Source: Caenorhabditis remanei (lineage: Eukaryota; Nematoda; Chromadorea; Rhabditida; Rhabditidae). From it: DNA of 64,000 bases. Positions within the stretch are counted from its first letter, which is position 1. Each line of letters starts with the position of its first letter. The stretch spans positions 744,001 to 808,000 of the forward strand of contig NC_071332.1 of NCBI RefSeq assembly GCF_010183535.1, written 5' to 3'. A program made the translations under genes and the position numbers. Below the pieces are notes generated by a model that had not been told where the DNA came from, made no database searches, and was given only the letters and a program-made list of their open reading frames with translations. Positions 40,397 through 52,600 of this stretch are shown here, piece by piece.

Positions 40397-41750
40397 CTTT
40401 TTTGTTTCATTGGAAATTGAAACGAATATAAAATAAATCAATTATTTACAACAATAGAGAAGAAGCCACAGCCGGGGGCAGATGATGAGAGTAATAAAAG
40501 TGTTCCAATGAGGGAGGGGCGGAGGGGGGGGAGGGGGGACAAATGAATGACAGAATTTTGATGAGAAGTGAGACAATGAGTGACAACGAGAACTGCTATT
40601 CATATTCATTTCGTCTAGTGGTTTGGCGGGAAATTTCAAATTTCAAAAATTTTCAAAAAAAGAAGTTTTTTGGTGCAAGCGCTGCGCTCCATCGATAATT
40701 TTCATTTTTGCTATCTGCGTCTCTCTTCTCTAGTTGTTTTATTATCAATAGAGCGCAATTAATTAATTCCTGACTTCATTATATAGCTGTGGCATAACCT
40801 TCGCATATTCGCAGCCACTGCCACCCACTGTTTTTCAAAAAAAAAATTCAAAATTTTTTTTTACTATCTTGTTTTTTATTTTGTTCTTCGTATTAGTCAG
40901 TTTTATAGCCTTTTTAAGCTCGGTTTAATTTTTAGGTTTTTGAGACATCTGGACATCCGGCTAACCGGATAGATATGTACAACATGTCATTTACCTGCGT
41001 AGCGACTCAAAAAACTTTAGTTCGGTAGAGCGCGCTTTCCTAACTTTTAATGTCGTGTGTGCATCTGGACGAACCGACACACAAAATGATCAAAAATCTT
41101 TGAATTTTTCTTCTTTGCAGGAAAAAATTCATAAACATTTTCATTAAACAAGAAAAAACCAACAAAAACTTTTGATCCTAATGATGACGTCAGTTCTTCC
41201 TAGTCTTTTTCTTCTTCTGCAATTTTTCATAACATTCGAAAAATATTTTTATTAAAAAGTTTTTTCTTTTTGCAAAAAATATGAAAATTTTCGTTCTCGA
41301 AAATTGCTCAAATCGTTCTAAAAGTTGGAAAAAAACATTTTGTCAATGGGGCGCATTTGTTTAAAACCCGAACCATTTAACAGAATGTGGGTTTTTGCTG
41401 CGTAGCGACTCTAGTGAAAATGATACAGAGTTTGAAATTCCCAAGTTTTGTAATAAACTGCAGAAGTGCGATAGAGCGCAGTCACAACATCATCTTCTTG
41501 CTGGATTCAGTAGAGCGCAGTTGCACAACCCGCAACAACAACCCGGTAGACCGACTGAAGCGCATTTGCATTGTAACAGATGTCAAATTTCACTGCGTAG
41601 CGACTCTAGTAATGTGGATACGAACAGGGATGTGCGGAATTAAAAATTTCGGAAATTTCGGAACTCGGGAATATTCCGAATTATTCTTTTCGGAAATTCC
41701 GGAAATTTCGGAAACTCGAGTTTTCAACTTTTTCATAGTCAAAATCTATA

Positions 41751-41851
41751 TTAGCTCGGCACAGTTCTTACAACTGCGCTCCATCGAAATTCTCTCAATT
41801 TCGCACACAATTTTCTTCGGTTTCCGTAGGGTAAAAAGCGTGCCGTGCTAA
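41751..41851. repeat. TTAGCTCGGCAC-type MITE, short copy
   Basis: Starts TTAGCTCGGCACAGTTCTTA, ends GTGCCGTGCTAA, flanked by TA. About 35 bp shorter than other copies. It is inserted inside the truncated hAT end that begins at 41629. Confidence 0.7.
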
Positions 41852-43218
41852 TAAAGATGTCAAATGAACATTTTCCACTGCGTATCGACTCTAGTAAAGT
41901 GGATACAAAGTCTAATATTCTGTAATTGTAACTTTTATTAAATAGAGCACGCTTGCATCATCATTCTAAAAAGCAGCTCCACAATGGAGCGCATTTTCAC
42001 CACTCTTACCCGCTAACTAGCCTTCCGACTGGTTTTCGATGTTTTTAATCAAGTTTTCTTTCCCATTCTCTCCCCAACATCTCCCAACGGAACCCAAGTT
42101 CTTTTTCCCTCTCTTCGAATGTAGTCGTCACTTTTTTCAATTTGAAACTTCTCTCCCTCCTACTACTGACTCCATGCAGAAGCCCCCCCCCCCCTCCTCA
42201 CATTTGTCAAAAATGTCTTCGGAACAAATGGCTTCTGTCACGAGACACCACCCCACTCCACTCCCTTTTCAGCAAAACTCTTCGCCCTTTTTGTTTAGAT
42301 TTCTCTATTTCTATTCGAGAGACTCATTATAGTGTCCATTCCAATAAATCATTTATTCATGCAGCGGAACCTGGGTCTTTTTTATTTTTTCAAGATTTAT
42401 TTCCCCCCCCCCTTTTTTTCCCTCCACTTGAGAGTTCCTCTACCACCCAAAACATGGGCGGTCATCTATCTTCCAGTGTCTCCTCCTATACCGGATTCCA
42501 ATTAATTCTTGAGCTCCGATCGAGAGAAAACATTGTTCTTCCCCTTATTCTCTATGACTATGTAATTTCTTTGAAATAAAAGAATTTCGGTTTTCGAAAA
42601 AAGAGATCATCTTGTCTTACTTTTTGGTGAATAAGCTGAGAACTTATCAGAGAAAAGCGGATTTTCTTAAGTAAATTTTTGTAAATTTGTAGGGATTGCA
42701 GTCTTGTTTGAAATTTTTCTCTACCACTCAGGCAACTCGATATCAATCTAATTAGACAAAATGGTAATCTAATTGTAGTAAAATGCGAGACTAACGCGAC
42801 CCAATTAGATTGACATTCCGTCTAATTAGACTAGCATTTCGTCTAATTAGACTAGCATTTTGTCTAATGCGACTCACAAACAATCTAGCTAGATTCCGTT
42901 TCAATCTAATTATTATCGCTTTTTTGAATTGAATCTTGCTGGATTTTCGTATAAAATTTTATTAAAAAATACGGAAAAATCAACAGAAAAAGAAAAATTA
43001 TTGGAAAAACAACAAAACTAGAGAGTAGATATGAAATTTTTCTACAAATTTTTTTATTCCTTTGTCGTTTTGATTGGCGTTTGTCCAGTCCGTTGATTTT
43101 TTGGTGTCTGTGGAACGGGCGTGGTTGCTGGAAGACGAATGCAAATGTCTTTGATGGTCCGATATCTGAATTTGACGATTATTTCGTTTTGCGTTGCAAA
43201 CTTTCTAAAACCTTTGCT

Positions 43219-43828
43219 CTAATGTCGAGAGTGAGACTGATGTCTGAGTGGAGTGTAATTTTGGAAATCTGTTATAAATGCAGTCAAATCGGTCGTCTTT
43301 GATTTTCTTGCCAGAAACTCCAGCGTTCTCTTCTCTCTTTCTTGACTCAAACAATGTGGCCACAGCTGAAAATGCACGAATTGCTACCAATATACACCGG
43401 TGCACTTACATAAGTTCCTTTCAATTCGAAACCGCCTTCTTTCGTTGTGTATTCAGTAGTTCTCCGTGCATGATCTGTTTGAACGTCATCAGATTCCTTA
43501 ATTTTAACAAGAAAACCACTGTCGATCGGAGCGCTCAAAGCGAATATCATTCGAATTTTCGTCTCTTCGTCCATATTTTCGAGTTCATGAATTTTTACAC
43601 GATATTCAATGATTCTGTAAAAATTAATTAGGAAATTTTATGACATCGAACTGATTTATTCTTACGTTGTATACACAAGCTATTGATTGTGAGCGTCCTC
43701 TTCGTTTCGGCCTGAAATTCTTCATACAATTTTTTGATTTTCAACGGAGATTTCGCTTTTTTCATGAAATTGTACATATTAGTTGTCTCCTCATCGCGTT
43801 CGATATTTTGTGGTTGACCGGCAGTCAT
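43219..43828 (-). pseudogene. SPK-domain (DUF545) gene, apparently broken
   Basis: Minus-strand exons approximately 43828-43666, 43614-43410 and 43365-43219. Exon 1 starts at an ATG (MTAGQPQNIERDEETTNMYN), preceded by TTCTTTTTAG, which could be a trans-splice site. Exon 2 carries the best SPK match: HELENMDEETKIRMIFALSA, then PIDSGFLVKIKE and EGGFELKGTY, fitting the SPK pattern D..TKIRM.FALS.PVD..FL. Exon 3 resembles the beginning of a second SPK domain (EFLARKSKTTDLTAFITDFQ) and then stops. With the strong GTAAGA donor the exon 1-2 join shifts frame; an earlier weak GTGTAT donor would restore it. SPK is a nematode-expanded domain found with SET/PHD proteins, presumed protein-protein or chromatin related. 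Confidence 0.55.
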
Positions 43829-43963
43829 TTTCTAAAAAGAATAAAAGGCATATTTTCATAGTTTTAACTTCGGGAAAATGTATTTTCATAATTGGCAAAC
43901 GTCTCAGATTCAAGACAACTCCAAAGATTTTCATCTTGCTCATCTCTTTTGTTTGATCTGAAG

Positions 43964-44086
43964 TCACCGTCCGAAAACTGCATAGACATGAGTAGAATTA
44001 ACTGCCGCTGTTTTGACCCGTTTGCTTTTCCTCTGCACACGATTCAATATCACACCAGCAGTCAATCTTTCATGTCTTTTCGACAT
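43964..44086 (-). CDS. Small basic frame inside the TIR element
   Basis: 40-residue minus-strand frame from ATG (MSKRHERLTAGVILNRVQRK) preceded by TTTTTTCCAG, Lys/Arg-rich. Perhaps a coding remnant of the captured gene or of the element. No family recognised. Confidence 0.25.
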   Translation of the reverse strand: MSKRHERLTAGVILNRVQRKSKRVKTAAVNSTHVYAVFGR

Positions 44087-44486
44087 ATTACGCTGGAAAA
44101 AAGATTTTCTTAAACAACATAATTATTAGCAAAAAATGAACCGAAATGATTTTTGTTCCTTAAAAACATATATTGAGGAAAATCTTGACAGTTTCAGAAT
44201 TTAATACAGCGAAAAAAACAAGAATAAATGCTTGGAAAGATTATTTAGGCTCAACAAATTAAAAAAATATATTTATTTATAAAAAATAATATGCGCAAAT
44301 GATTGTGATTGCGCGCACAGCGATCGCGCCTTGGAATTTGAGCTAATCTAGTTAGATTGTCTTTAGATTGGTGTTCTGTCTAATTAGACTTCGGTTGTCT
44401 AATTAGACTAACATCGAGTTGCCTGAGCAGAAATTGAAGTTATAAAAATTTCCAATTCCTTATGACAAATTTTATCTGGAAGAGAC

Positions 44487-44685
44487 CAGTGTGTTTTCTC
44501 GAGGCGGTCTCGAGAAATTTCTCGATTAATTTCTCGAAAAATTTCTCGAGAATTTCTCGAGAAATTTCTCGAGGAATTTCTCGAGAAATTTTTCGAGAAA
44601 TTTTCGAGAAATTTCTCGAGAAATTCCTCGAGAAATTTCTCGTAATGGCGTTTCTCGAGAAACTTTTTCTCGAGAACACACACTG
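44487..44685. mobile_element. hAT-like element with CTCGAGAA arrays (copy 2)
   Basis: Ends CAGTGTGTTTTCTCGAG and CTCGAGAACACACACTG, exact 8-bp duplication GAAGAGAC (44479-44486, 44686-44693). The 199-bp element is almost entirely CTCGAGAAATT-type repeats. Same family as 28227-28734 but lacking the unique centre. Confidence 0.9.
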
Positions 44686-44869
44686 GAAGAGACCTTACAT
44701 AGCTGAGCTGTGCAGAAATAAAGACGGAAGTAAAAAGTGGAGACTTTTTCGCAAACAGTTCCACTGGTATGAGATAAGTATAATAGAATGTTGGAATTTT
44801 TCATATTCTAAGATTACTACCTTTAATAAAACTAATTATCTTAAAAGCTAATTATTGCAGCCAGTTTCA

Positions 44870-45130
44870 TATACAGCGGAATTTTGAAAATTTACATTCA
44901 ATTTCCGACATACTTTGTCAATATGTAACTTGCCAGGGAGTGCTCGTAGAAAAAAGTTGTCAACTACAAAAATGAAGTTCTACTTTAGATCTGTACAGTT
45001 TATACATAATTTACTTTGTGGGATAATCAGTTGTACCGTAACACTCCTTTTTCATTTTCAACTGAAAAGGTCACTTTGTATATCTTACTGAATGGTACTG
45101 AACAACTTCCGGATAAGAAAATATCACTTC
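44870..45130. repeat. Partial foldback repeat
   Basis: AAAAAGTTGTCAACTACAAA, TGTGGGATAATCAGTTGTAC and TTCAACTGAAAAGGTC identify it as half of the ACAGT-ended foldback family (compare 12572-13025); the complementary half is missing. Confidence 0.55.
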
Positions 45131-45597
45131 TGCCCAACAAGTTTGTAATCTACCTCACGTAATAATTTCAAAGCTTTGTGTAATACTCTTATATCTTCCC
45201 GTTCATGTTAACACCCCCTGTAGTAATGTGTGTAAGTTGATATTTTAATATTTTCTTTTTCGAACAAGAATCTCTTCCTCAACGTTCAACTTTTTAATCG
45301 GAACACCGAAACACGCATCTTGCATCATCTTCACGTTCATGTTATTATATACCATGACAGTTTTTATTGGCCCGGGGTTTAAAATTCTAAACCTTTTTGA
45401 ACGAAATTTCGAAATTTTGGAAATTTTTAGAATGTTTTTCCGAAAATGTCTAATTTTTTACTATATTCCAGAATCCAGCTAGTTATGCATCAAGAAATTT
45501 GATTTTTTGTAAAATTTCAAAAACAAATTCAAACAATTTGGTGCGATAAATAGGAAAACCTCAGTCCGGCCCTGGCTGAAATTTGAAAAGTTTGGAT

Positions 45598-45976
45598 CAT
45601 ACTTGTCAACCGGGCCAAAACGGGCCGACACGGGCCGGCGCGTATCTCGCTCAAAACGCAATATTATGAGCTGAAAAATATACCAAAATGTAGATCTCGG
45701 CGAGTTCTATGCCCGTGACCTACTACGGGCCGGATGGCTATTCGTTAATGTGCCGCGGGCCGGGAAAAAGTGCCAAAAAACGCGAAAATAGCCAAAAAAG
45801 CCATTCTAGCCCGGTCCGCGGCATATTAACGAATAGCCATCCGGCCCGTAGTAGGTCACGGGCATAGAACTCGTCGAGATCTACATTTTGGTATATTTTT
45901 CAGCTCATAATATTGCGTTTTGAGCGAGATACGAGCCGGTCCGTGACGGCCCGTTTCGGCCCGGTTGACAAGTATG
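45598..45976. mobile_element. TA-flanked foldback element with CCGGGCC ends
   Basis: Ends CATACTTGTCAACCGGGCC and GGCCCGGTTGACAAGTATG; if the TA within each end is the target duplication, the element is 45602-45972. The arms pair along their whole length (CAATATTATGAGCTGAAAAA, CGGGCCGGATGGCTATTCG) around a short centre CCAAAAAACGCGAAAATAGC. Relatives: 62119-62646 and, decayed, 36440-36845. Confidence 0.85.
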
Positions 45977-46660
45977 GTATAAATCAATTTTTGCCAAATA
46001 TTACTTTCTTCGCCAATATAACTTTTTGACAGTTGCTTCTGGTTTTCTTCCATCTACTTTTTTATTCAACTTTCGTGATTTCCTAAGATTTATTTCCCTA
46101 ATCCTTCCTATCCCCCCTTCTTTCCCCTCGAACACCCCTCCATTACCTAATTGCCTTCTCCTTCCTATAAACCAATGTTTCTTTTCAAAACCCGACACAT
46201 AAACACCCTCTTCCCTCCAACAACAGAAACATGAATATCCGGCGGTCGACACTTTGTTGTCATTCTCAGAAAGGGAGAGAGAGAGCAACCAATAATTCCC
46301 AACGGGTCTTTACTTGCTCCCTTTCCGACTTTTTTGAAACGAACGAACACACTTTCGAGATATACATATATATGTCACTCTGAATGCTCTTCACGCTCGA
46401 ATCGTCTAATTCGTTAATTGGTGTAACCATCATAACATGCACATCTTCTACCTCTTTTCATATATAAATTTATAATTAGAGGGGAGGTAGACACGAGAGT
46501 TCGCGTGTGTACGATTCTATTCCATACCCGTTAAATAATTAGAGAGAGATTCATCCCTTCCAATTATCTCCATCCCTATTTATTTACCTTCTCACATTTC
46601 TGATTAACTTTTGCAGAGAGGCGGATGGTACGGTAGGACGATACTTGTTTCAATTGGAAG
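45977..46660. other. Upstream region of the Ly6-like gene
   Basis: AT-rich 680 bp with pyrimidine runs (46095-46150) and (TA)-rich ATATACATATATATG near 46363. Presumed promoter. TTTTGCAG at 46609-46616 could be a trans-splice acceptor 45 bp before the start codon. Confidence 0.45.
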
Positions 46661-49600
46661 ATGACGAATCAACTGCTCGTTATTTCAATTTTCTGGTTGT
46701 TTGGCGATTGTTTTGGTGAGTTTTTTTTCACATTTCAGAAAGAAATACATATTTAGGAAGTTGAAATTATTGAGTTTTTTTTTCATAGGTTCTTTTTGTT
46801 TGGCAAATTACAAGAGCTTAGAGTTCATCTAGGCAACCAACTTCAATAAATCATCGATTTGCTCTTTCTAAGGACGTTGTGAAAATTCTGAATCTGTTTT
46901 CAGATTTTGAAAATGTGAAACATGAACCGACTTATAACAGGTCTCAGCATTCAGCAGAGGCGTTCAAACTAAAATCCCCGTAACTTTGCTCATTTTCAGT
47001 CTAGTTAAAATCTAAAAGCAGATTCAGAATCCACATAATTTCAGCTTTTCAGCCGTATAACATTCTTGTCTAACCGTGGTTTTCCGGACGGACACCCAGG
47101 ATACACAGACAGACAACAGTATTTGACAGAACGTTGGTATGTGTGTCCGGAAGGTCCGGATGTCTAGCATATTCTGATTTTATAAGACTAAAAAGCTAAA
47201 GTTATGAGGATTCTGAATCTGTTTTTATTCTAAAACCAAGTTGTAACGAGATACAGGGTTTTGAAATTTTTCTCTAACATAGAAATTTGTTGTTTTTTTA
47301 AAGTTGTGTATCTCGGTTCATTTCGAGTCTAAACTATATTTTGATACTGATTCAGAATTCTTACAATCTCTTCAACATCAAAAATCTTTCACAATTTTTA
47401 GATGTATCGAAGTTTTTTGAAGATGATCACGCTCAGCTTCATTCAAACTTCCAAATTTACAAATCGCGCAAACGGCGCCCCAGACACTTCATAATTTCCA
47501 TTTATACTCCAAAAGTCCCTCTTTATAACCATCAAAATGAATTCTTGTTCCAATTGATCTTTCTTGCTTTCAACATGTTGAACTTTTTCTTCAAATGTTC
47601 AGTTCCATTGTTCCCTCTAGACACCTCTCCTTGACTACACATTTTCGTGGTTTGCTGTCGCATTTTGTAGTTTTGAGAAGCCTGAAAAAAGCAGAGAGGG
47701 TGTCTGGGAGACATAAATTGAACACAGAATTGTCTCTGGGAAAAATTGTAGCAATTTATTGCAAAAATAATAAGGAAGGGCATTGGATCTTTGGAATATA
47801 GAGAAAGAGGGAATAATGAGGCAGGTGGACATAGAAAATGTGAACTTTGCAAAAGCGAAGGTCAGAGTGAAAAATTCGAAAAATGAAGATGTTTGTGAAG
47901 CTGTACCAAAGTTATGAACAGTCTTAAATTTACGTAAAAATTATAGAATTGATCTAGGGCTATATTTTCATAATTGAAAACTTTTTTAAAGCTCCGCACG
48001 TTTTTGAGATACACAGCTTTAAAGATTGATAACTTTAGTAGGGCTACCAAAACTTGTTTTTTATTTGTTCAACTTTGAAACCTCACCACGGCTACCAAAT
48101 AATTTAGATTTTTATGATTTTAACATAATCTTGTAGATTAAGTTCAGAGCAACATTTTTGTAGTTGACAGCTTTTTGATAGCTCCGCACGGGTTTGAGAT
48201 ACAGAGCATGAAAGATAAGTAGATGTAGGCGAAAGAGAGAGTGAGAGAGGGAAGAGGACGCAGAGAAACGAGGGTGTCTGACTGCTCTGCGTCTCTCCCT
48301 CAGTTTTCCTAAGAGGTAAGCTTAAAACCAAGGTACTTAAAAACGAGCGGGAGAAAATGACCAACTTTGAAGAGTTCTATCTCAAAGTCAAAATTGGCAA
48401 GTTGGCCAATTTTGACACAATGTTTCAGTGTCAATAAACAAAAAAATTCAAAAAAGTTTTAATATGACTAAATAGCTCAAGTATAGAGCTACATTTTTGT
48501 AGTTGGCAACTTTTTGATAGCTATTCACGCCTTTGAGGTATGCGCCTTCAAAGATAGGTACCTGAAAGAAGGAGAGGGCGAGACACAGAGAAACGAGAGC
48601 GGCTGTCTTCTCTGCGTCTCTTCCTGTTGCCTCGGAGGGTGATGTTTGAAGGCGCGTATCTCCGCAGGGTGAATAGCTATCAAAAAAGTTCCAACTTCAC
48701 AAATGTAGACCTACTCTTGTTCTATATACATACCAAAAATGGGAACAGTGGGGTAATTTTTGACTCAAGGGGAAGTCTTCAAAGTTGGTTAACTTTCATT
48801 CTCTGAAAAACAAGAAATGTGCATTTCTACCAGTTTATTGTAAAACCACATAATTTTTGAAAGCCTAGAAAGTATATTTCCAGCCACCAACTGTTTCCAC
48901 TGCGTCTCTCCGGACAAGCAATACAATGCAACTGTCCGTCGACAACTCGCCACACAAACCGATATTTTCTTCTATCCACTTGGTGTAAAGTCACATTACT
49001 GCAGGTCTTTTCAAATCATTTTTCAAAATTAATTTTGCGTTTTTCAGTGAATCCATAGACCCAGAATATCCTCATATCATAGAAGGCGAAATTTGCTCAA
49101 AGTATTCCATGTGTATCACGTTATTCCCGAATCTTCAAGGTAAGTCCCTCAATGCAGATATTTTTTTGATTTTTTTATGATTAGAACGCTGTGAAAGCGA
49201 TGATTCTGAAAATGGTATCAAATTTTCAAAATGCTGTGAAAACGGAAAGTTACACTGACTTGAAGTTACAGTGACCAAAATTAAGGGATAGTCTGCAGAT
49301 TTTTTTTTTTGATTTTTATATAATTAGAAAGCTGAAAATGCCATTTCCAGATTCCACATTTATGGTTCGTGGCTGTTTCGAAAGTATCCTCCGTCATAGC
49401 CGTCGAACCGAAGAACAACTGCATCAAGACGGTTGCTATCTCCTCCGATCTCTTCCAATGTACTCTAACACTGTCACAATGGACTACGTGGTTTGCACGT
49501 GTCATGGTGACTACTGTAACACCATGGGTATGCCTGACGTCGTGCCGAAACCGTATTCGTTTGGAAAGTCTAATATTCTGAAATTGACGATGGCCGAGGA

Positions 49601-49697
49601 GAGGAATGCACTTCAACTTGCCACATCGGCTACTTCTACTTTTAATGTTTCGCTAATTTCGAGTTTTTTAATGATTTTAATAATGCCATTCTGCTGA
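46661..49697 (+). CDS. Ly6/uPAR three-finger GPI-anchored protein
   Basis: Four exons: 46661-46715, 48884-49004, 49048-49139 and 49351-49697, giving 204 aa. Residues 1-19 (MTNQLLVISIFWLFGDCFA) are a signal peptide encoded almost entirely by exon 1. The mature part starts TNCFHCVS and carries a Cys series ending CTCHGDYCN, which matches the CxCxxDxCN end of Ly6/three-finger domains. After it come a linker (ALQLATSATSTFN) and a C-terminal hydrophobic stretch (VSLISSFLMILIMPFC) with no cytoplasmic tail, as expected for GPI attachment. Such proteins sit on the outer cell surface; several nematode members act in neurons, but the ligand here is unknown. Intron 1 is 2.2 kb and full of dispersed repeats. 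AATAAA at 49738-49743 is a good poly(A) signal. Confidence 0.82.
47950..48720. repeat. Dispersed foldback repeats in Ly6-like intron 1
   Basis: Two or more copies of the GACGCAGAGAAACGAG / CTCTGCGTCTCT module with GTAGTTGACAGCTTTTTGAT, GTAGTTGGCAACTTTTTGAT and GAATAGCTATCAAAAAAG. The intron also holds, at 46940-47330, the AGATTCAGAATCC / GAGGATTCTGAATCTGTTTT family seen at 4300-4440, 30720-30920 and 51900-52110. Confidence 0.6.
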
Positions 49698-52600
49698 TTC
49701 TTGTGTTTTTATTGCTGTAAAAATCCTTGCTTAATTTAATAAAGTCCAACGTTGGTTTCTGAAGATTGGCGGAAATGTTAAGAATTCTTACGTTTATTTG
49801 TCGTATCTTTCAATGTAAACCGCGACGCGCACGCAATGCGACTTAAAAAATCTGATTTTTAATTTTTTTACACAAGTCGTGTTCTTCACTCTATGTTCCG
49901 TACAAGTTCTTGTATTCATTCAAACGAGGCGGAAGAGCGTCTAAAATCGTCGCTCTGAAATCTGAAGTTGAAAAAAATGAAACTTTTGTTTCAGGAAGAG
50001 AAAAATTCCGTTTTCGATAGGCGAGAGAATTTTCCGATTGTCTCGACGTCGATTGCTACAGGCATTCAAAAAAACCTGAAAAGAAGACATGGAAATGGTT
50101 TTTTTCGGTGTGAAAAATAACAAAATTAGCACTGAAATCGCAGAAAATGCTGTACAGTAACCTCAGTAACCTGCACATCAAACTTTTCATAAAAAAATAG
50201 TAAGAAGCTGAAAATTCTTAAATTTCAGATCGATGTCATGTCTTTCAATGTTTTTTCAACGATTTTCAATGCTTTAGCGCTTTTGGAATTCTTGATACTT
50301 TATATAATTTAAATGAATCAATATTTTACGTTATGCTATTAAAAATTGTCTTTCACTCGGAATTGTCCTATTCGCACTGACCAAAGTTTTGCAAACAAAT
50401 TCATTTTTTATCACCAGAACCTTTGTTTCTCCAAAAACCTTCATCTTTTTCTATCTTTTTCTAGTAAGATCCCTCCAATTCCTGTTCTCCAAAATTCAAA
50501 CAATTTCCCTTCCCTGATTTCCAGGAAAAATCCATGTGATCCTTATTACTCGTACTTTCTTCTGCAATAGTCTAACTTTTGAAAAGATAATTTTGAAGTA
50601 TAATCCAGATTATATAATTTGTAACAATTACAACACGATGACCACCACCCGAGTAAATCCTCATTATAGCCAAGTACTAAGATGAGTCATTGTCATTCTG
50701 GCCTCAAAGTTCTATGGATATGATTTTTGAAAATTTAGAAAAAAACGACCTAAATCCAATTTAATTTCCGGTATTTAGATCCCTTATCCAAAAATGATGA
50801 TATATTTCCTTTTGAAATCCAAAAATTCAATTAAGTGAAAAAAAGAAAAGGTTGTGAAACAAGTCTTTGTTGGTAAATAGATGAGTCAGCCTTTCTCAAG
50901 TTTCACAACCCCTTTATTCACTTACTTTTCGAAAGATCTCCCCTATTTTTTCTTCAATTCACATCATTCGTACCTCTTATTTGGCTTCATTTCCTCACTG
51001 AAGCCTATATTTTGTCCTTTTCGATTAGAAAAGAAAGACGAAACAAGAGAAAACAAAACAAAAACAAGTAGTTTGATCTACTATTCATTCAATGTGACAG
51101 TTCTAGAGCTTCTTTTTTCTTTTTTCTTTTAAAATCAAAATTTTAAAAAACTAGATTTTGGTCTTTAGTGAAATGGTTGGAAATAAACAATGGAAAGCTA
51201 TCGGCAAGCTCTAAGAGATCATCACCTCGACCACCACCAAGTTTACCTGACCGCGTAGTCTATGCGGTCACGCTTTTGCCTCGGACCCCGAGACACTAGA
51301 GTTCGAGTCCTCTCCCTGACAAAAACCTTTTTTGGACCCTTATCTTCTGCTTCATTTGTGTGCATTACCGGAAATCAGAAAGGATAAAAACAGGAATGTG
51401 ACGGAACTTCCGATTGCATTTTTCGTGACCAAAAACTCTCGGAGCGATCCCAGAACCCCTAAATCCAAAATAACAAAAGTCTAGTCCCTCGGAACAGGTC
51501 GAAAATTCATATAAATTATTGAGGAAGCAAATAAGAAACATTTCATATTCAGGTATTAATTTATGTCTGAATATCCGAGTCCACCTCGAAGAGAGAGATA
51601 TAACTTTTGACCGACACCCTCTCAAGTTCTCTGATATTTTACCAGAAGACTTTCCCTCAGAAAGCAAAGGTCATTTTCACTACTTAAGATAATTAGACAG
51701 ACAAATTTCCATATCAGAAACAAAAAGTTGTGTTCAAAGTGGAAAAGGAAACATTTTTTGGTTTCACCTGTCAATAAAACTTTAATCTTTATTCTCTCCT
51801 TAATTATATAAGTTCCGGGTGTTTGAGGCATGAAAGTGACATATTACAGTATTAGTGACGAGGGTTTCCAGACAGGGTCAAATTTCAGTTGATAGGTTTT
51901 TGTTACTGATCTTACATGTAGAATTTTCAAAAATGTGGTATCTCAAGAAAGCTGAGGTCATAAGTATTCGGAATGGAGTTCCAATTTATGTGTAAGAGTG
52001 AAATGAAGCGAGATACAGTGCTTTGAATTTGAAAGTTTGATCTCTAGTGCAAAAAGAAGAACTCTGAACAAAAAGTCGTGTATTTTTGACATAGAAGCAT
52101 TTTGAGAACAGATTCGAAAACCTTATAATGCCAGCTTTTTGATGGTTTTTTAAAACACATTTTGAAAAAATGAAACCACAATTTTAAAGTATATTGATCC
52201 TAAAACAGGGTTCCCCAAAAACTTGAAAACCTGAGTTTGTTTGTTTGATAGTAAGAATTGGAAACATTTTTTGGTCAGTCTGGAAAAATAAGTCTTATTT
52301 AAGAGTTGGTACCAAAAATTGAAGTCAGATCGGTTTTGACACGTTCCAGTTATAGTTGTAAATGGGAAGCAGTTCACGAATTTAAAAGAAAATGTAGAGA
52401 AATTTTTATAGAAGCTCGTCTCTGTCTAAAAAACTTTAACAATAAGTTGAAATGTATCTGAGGCACCGCAGAAAATTGATGTCAGCTGAATCTAATCACT
52501 GCGTTGAGACTGTATGATTTCTAGAAAAAACTTAAAATCTTAAATTTTTTGTATTTCAGAAAAACTCTAGTTTTGACTATGGTTCACACTATTGTGAAAA

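Larger units (their letters stand above)
39654..42726. other. Intergenic, repeats only
   Basis: No gene recognised. Contains a (TA)n microsatellite at 40121-40143, a tRNA-like pol III pattern, poly-C tracts at about 42183-42194 and 42403-42412, four copies of CTGCGTAGCGACTC, a truncated CAGGGATGTGCGGAA-type hAT end at 41629, and a MITE at 41751-41851. Confidence 0.5.
42727..44426. mobile_element. 1.7-kb terminal-inverted-repeat element carrying an SPK-domain gene
   Basis: Perfect 15-bp ends: CTCAGGCAACTCGAT at 42727-42741 and ATCGAGTTGCCTGAG at 44412-44426. Both termini continue with subterminal copies of the palindrome GTCTAATTAGAC (for example 42819, 42841, 44378, 44397) and diverged AATCTAGTTAGAT forms. 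No obvious target duplication: flanks are CTACCA and CAGAAA. No transposase recognised. The interior encodes minus-strand coding remnants including an SPK domain. It may be a non-autonomous transposon that captured host sequence. Confidence 0.7.

Noticed and set aside
42039..42579. Pro/Phe-rich frames around poly-C tracts
   Set aside because: Low-complexity, no splice pattern or family; coincident with mononucleotide runs.
44408..44851. Several overlapping frames rich in FSRNFSR / EKFLEKFLE repeats
   Set aside because: Translation of the CTCGAGAAATT arrays in all frames; same for 28231-28730.
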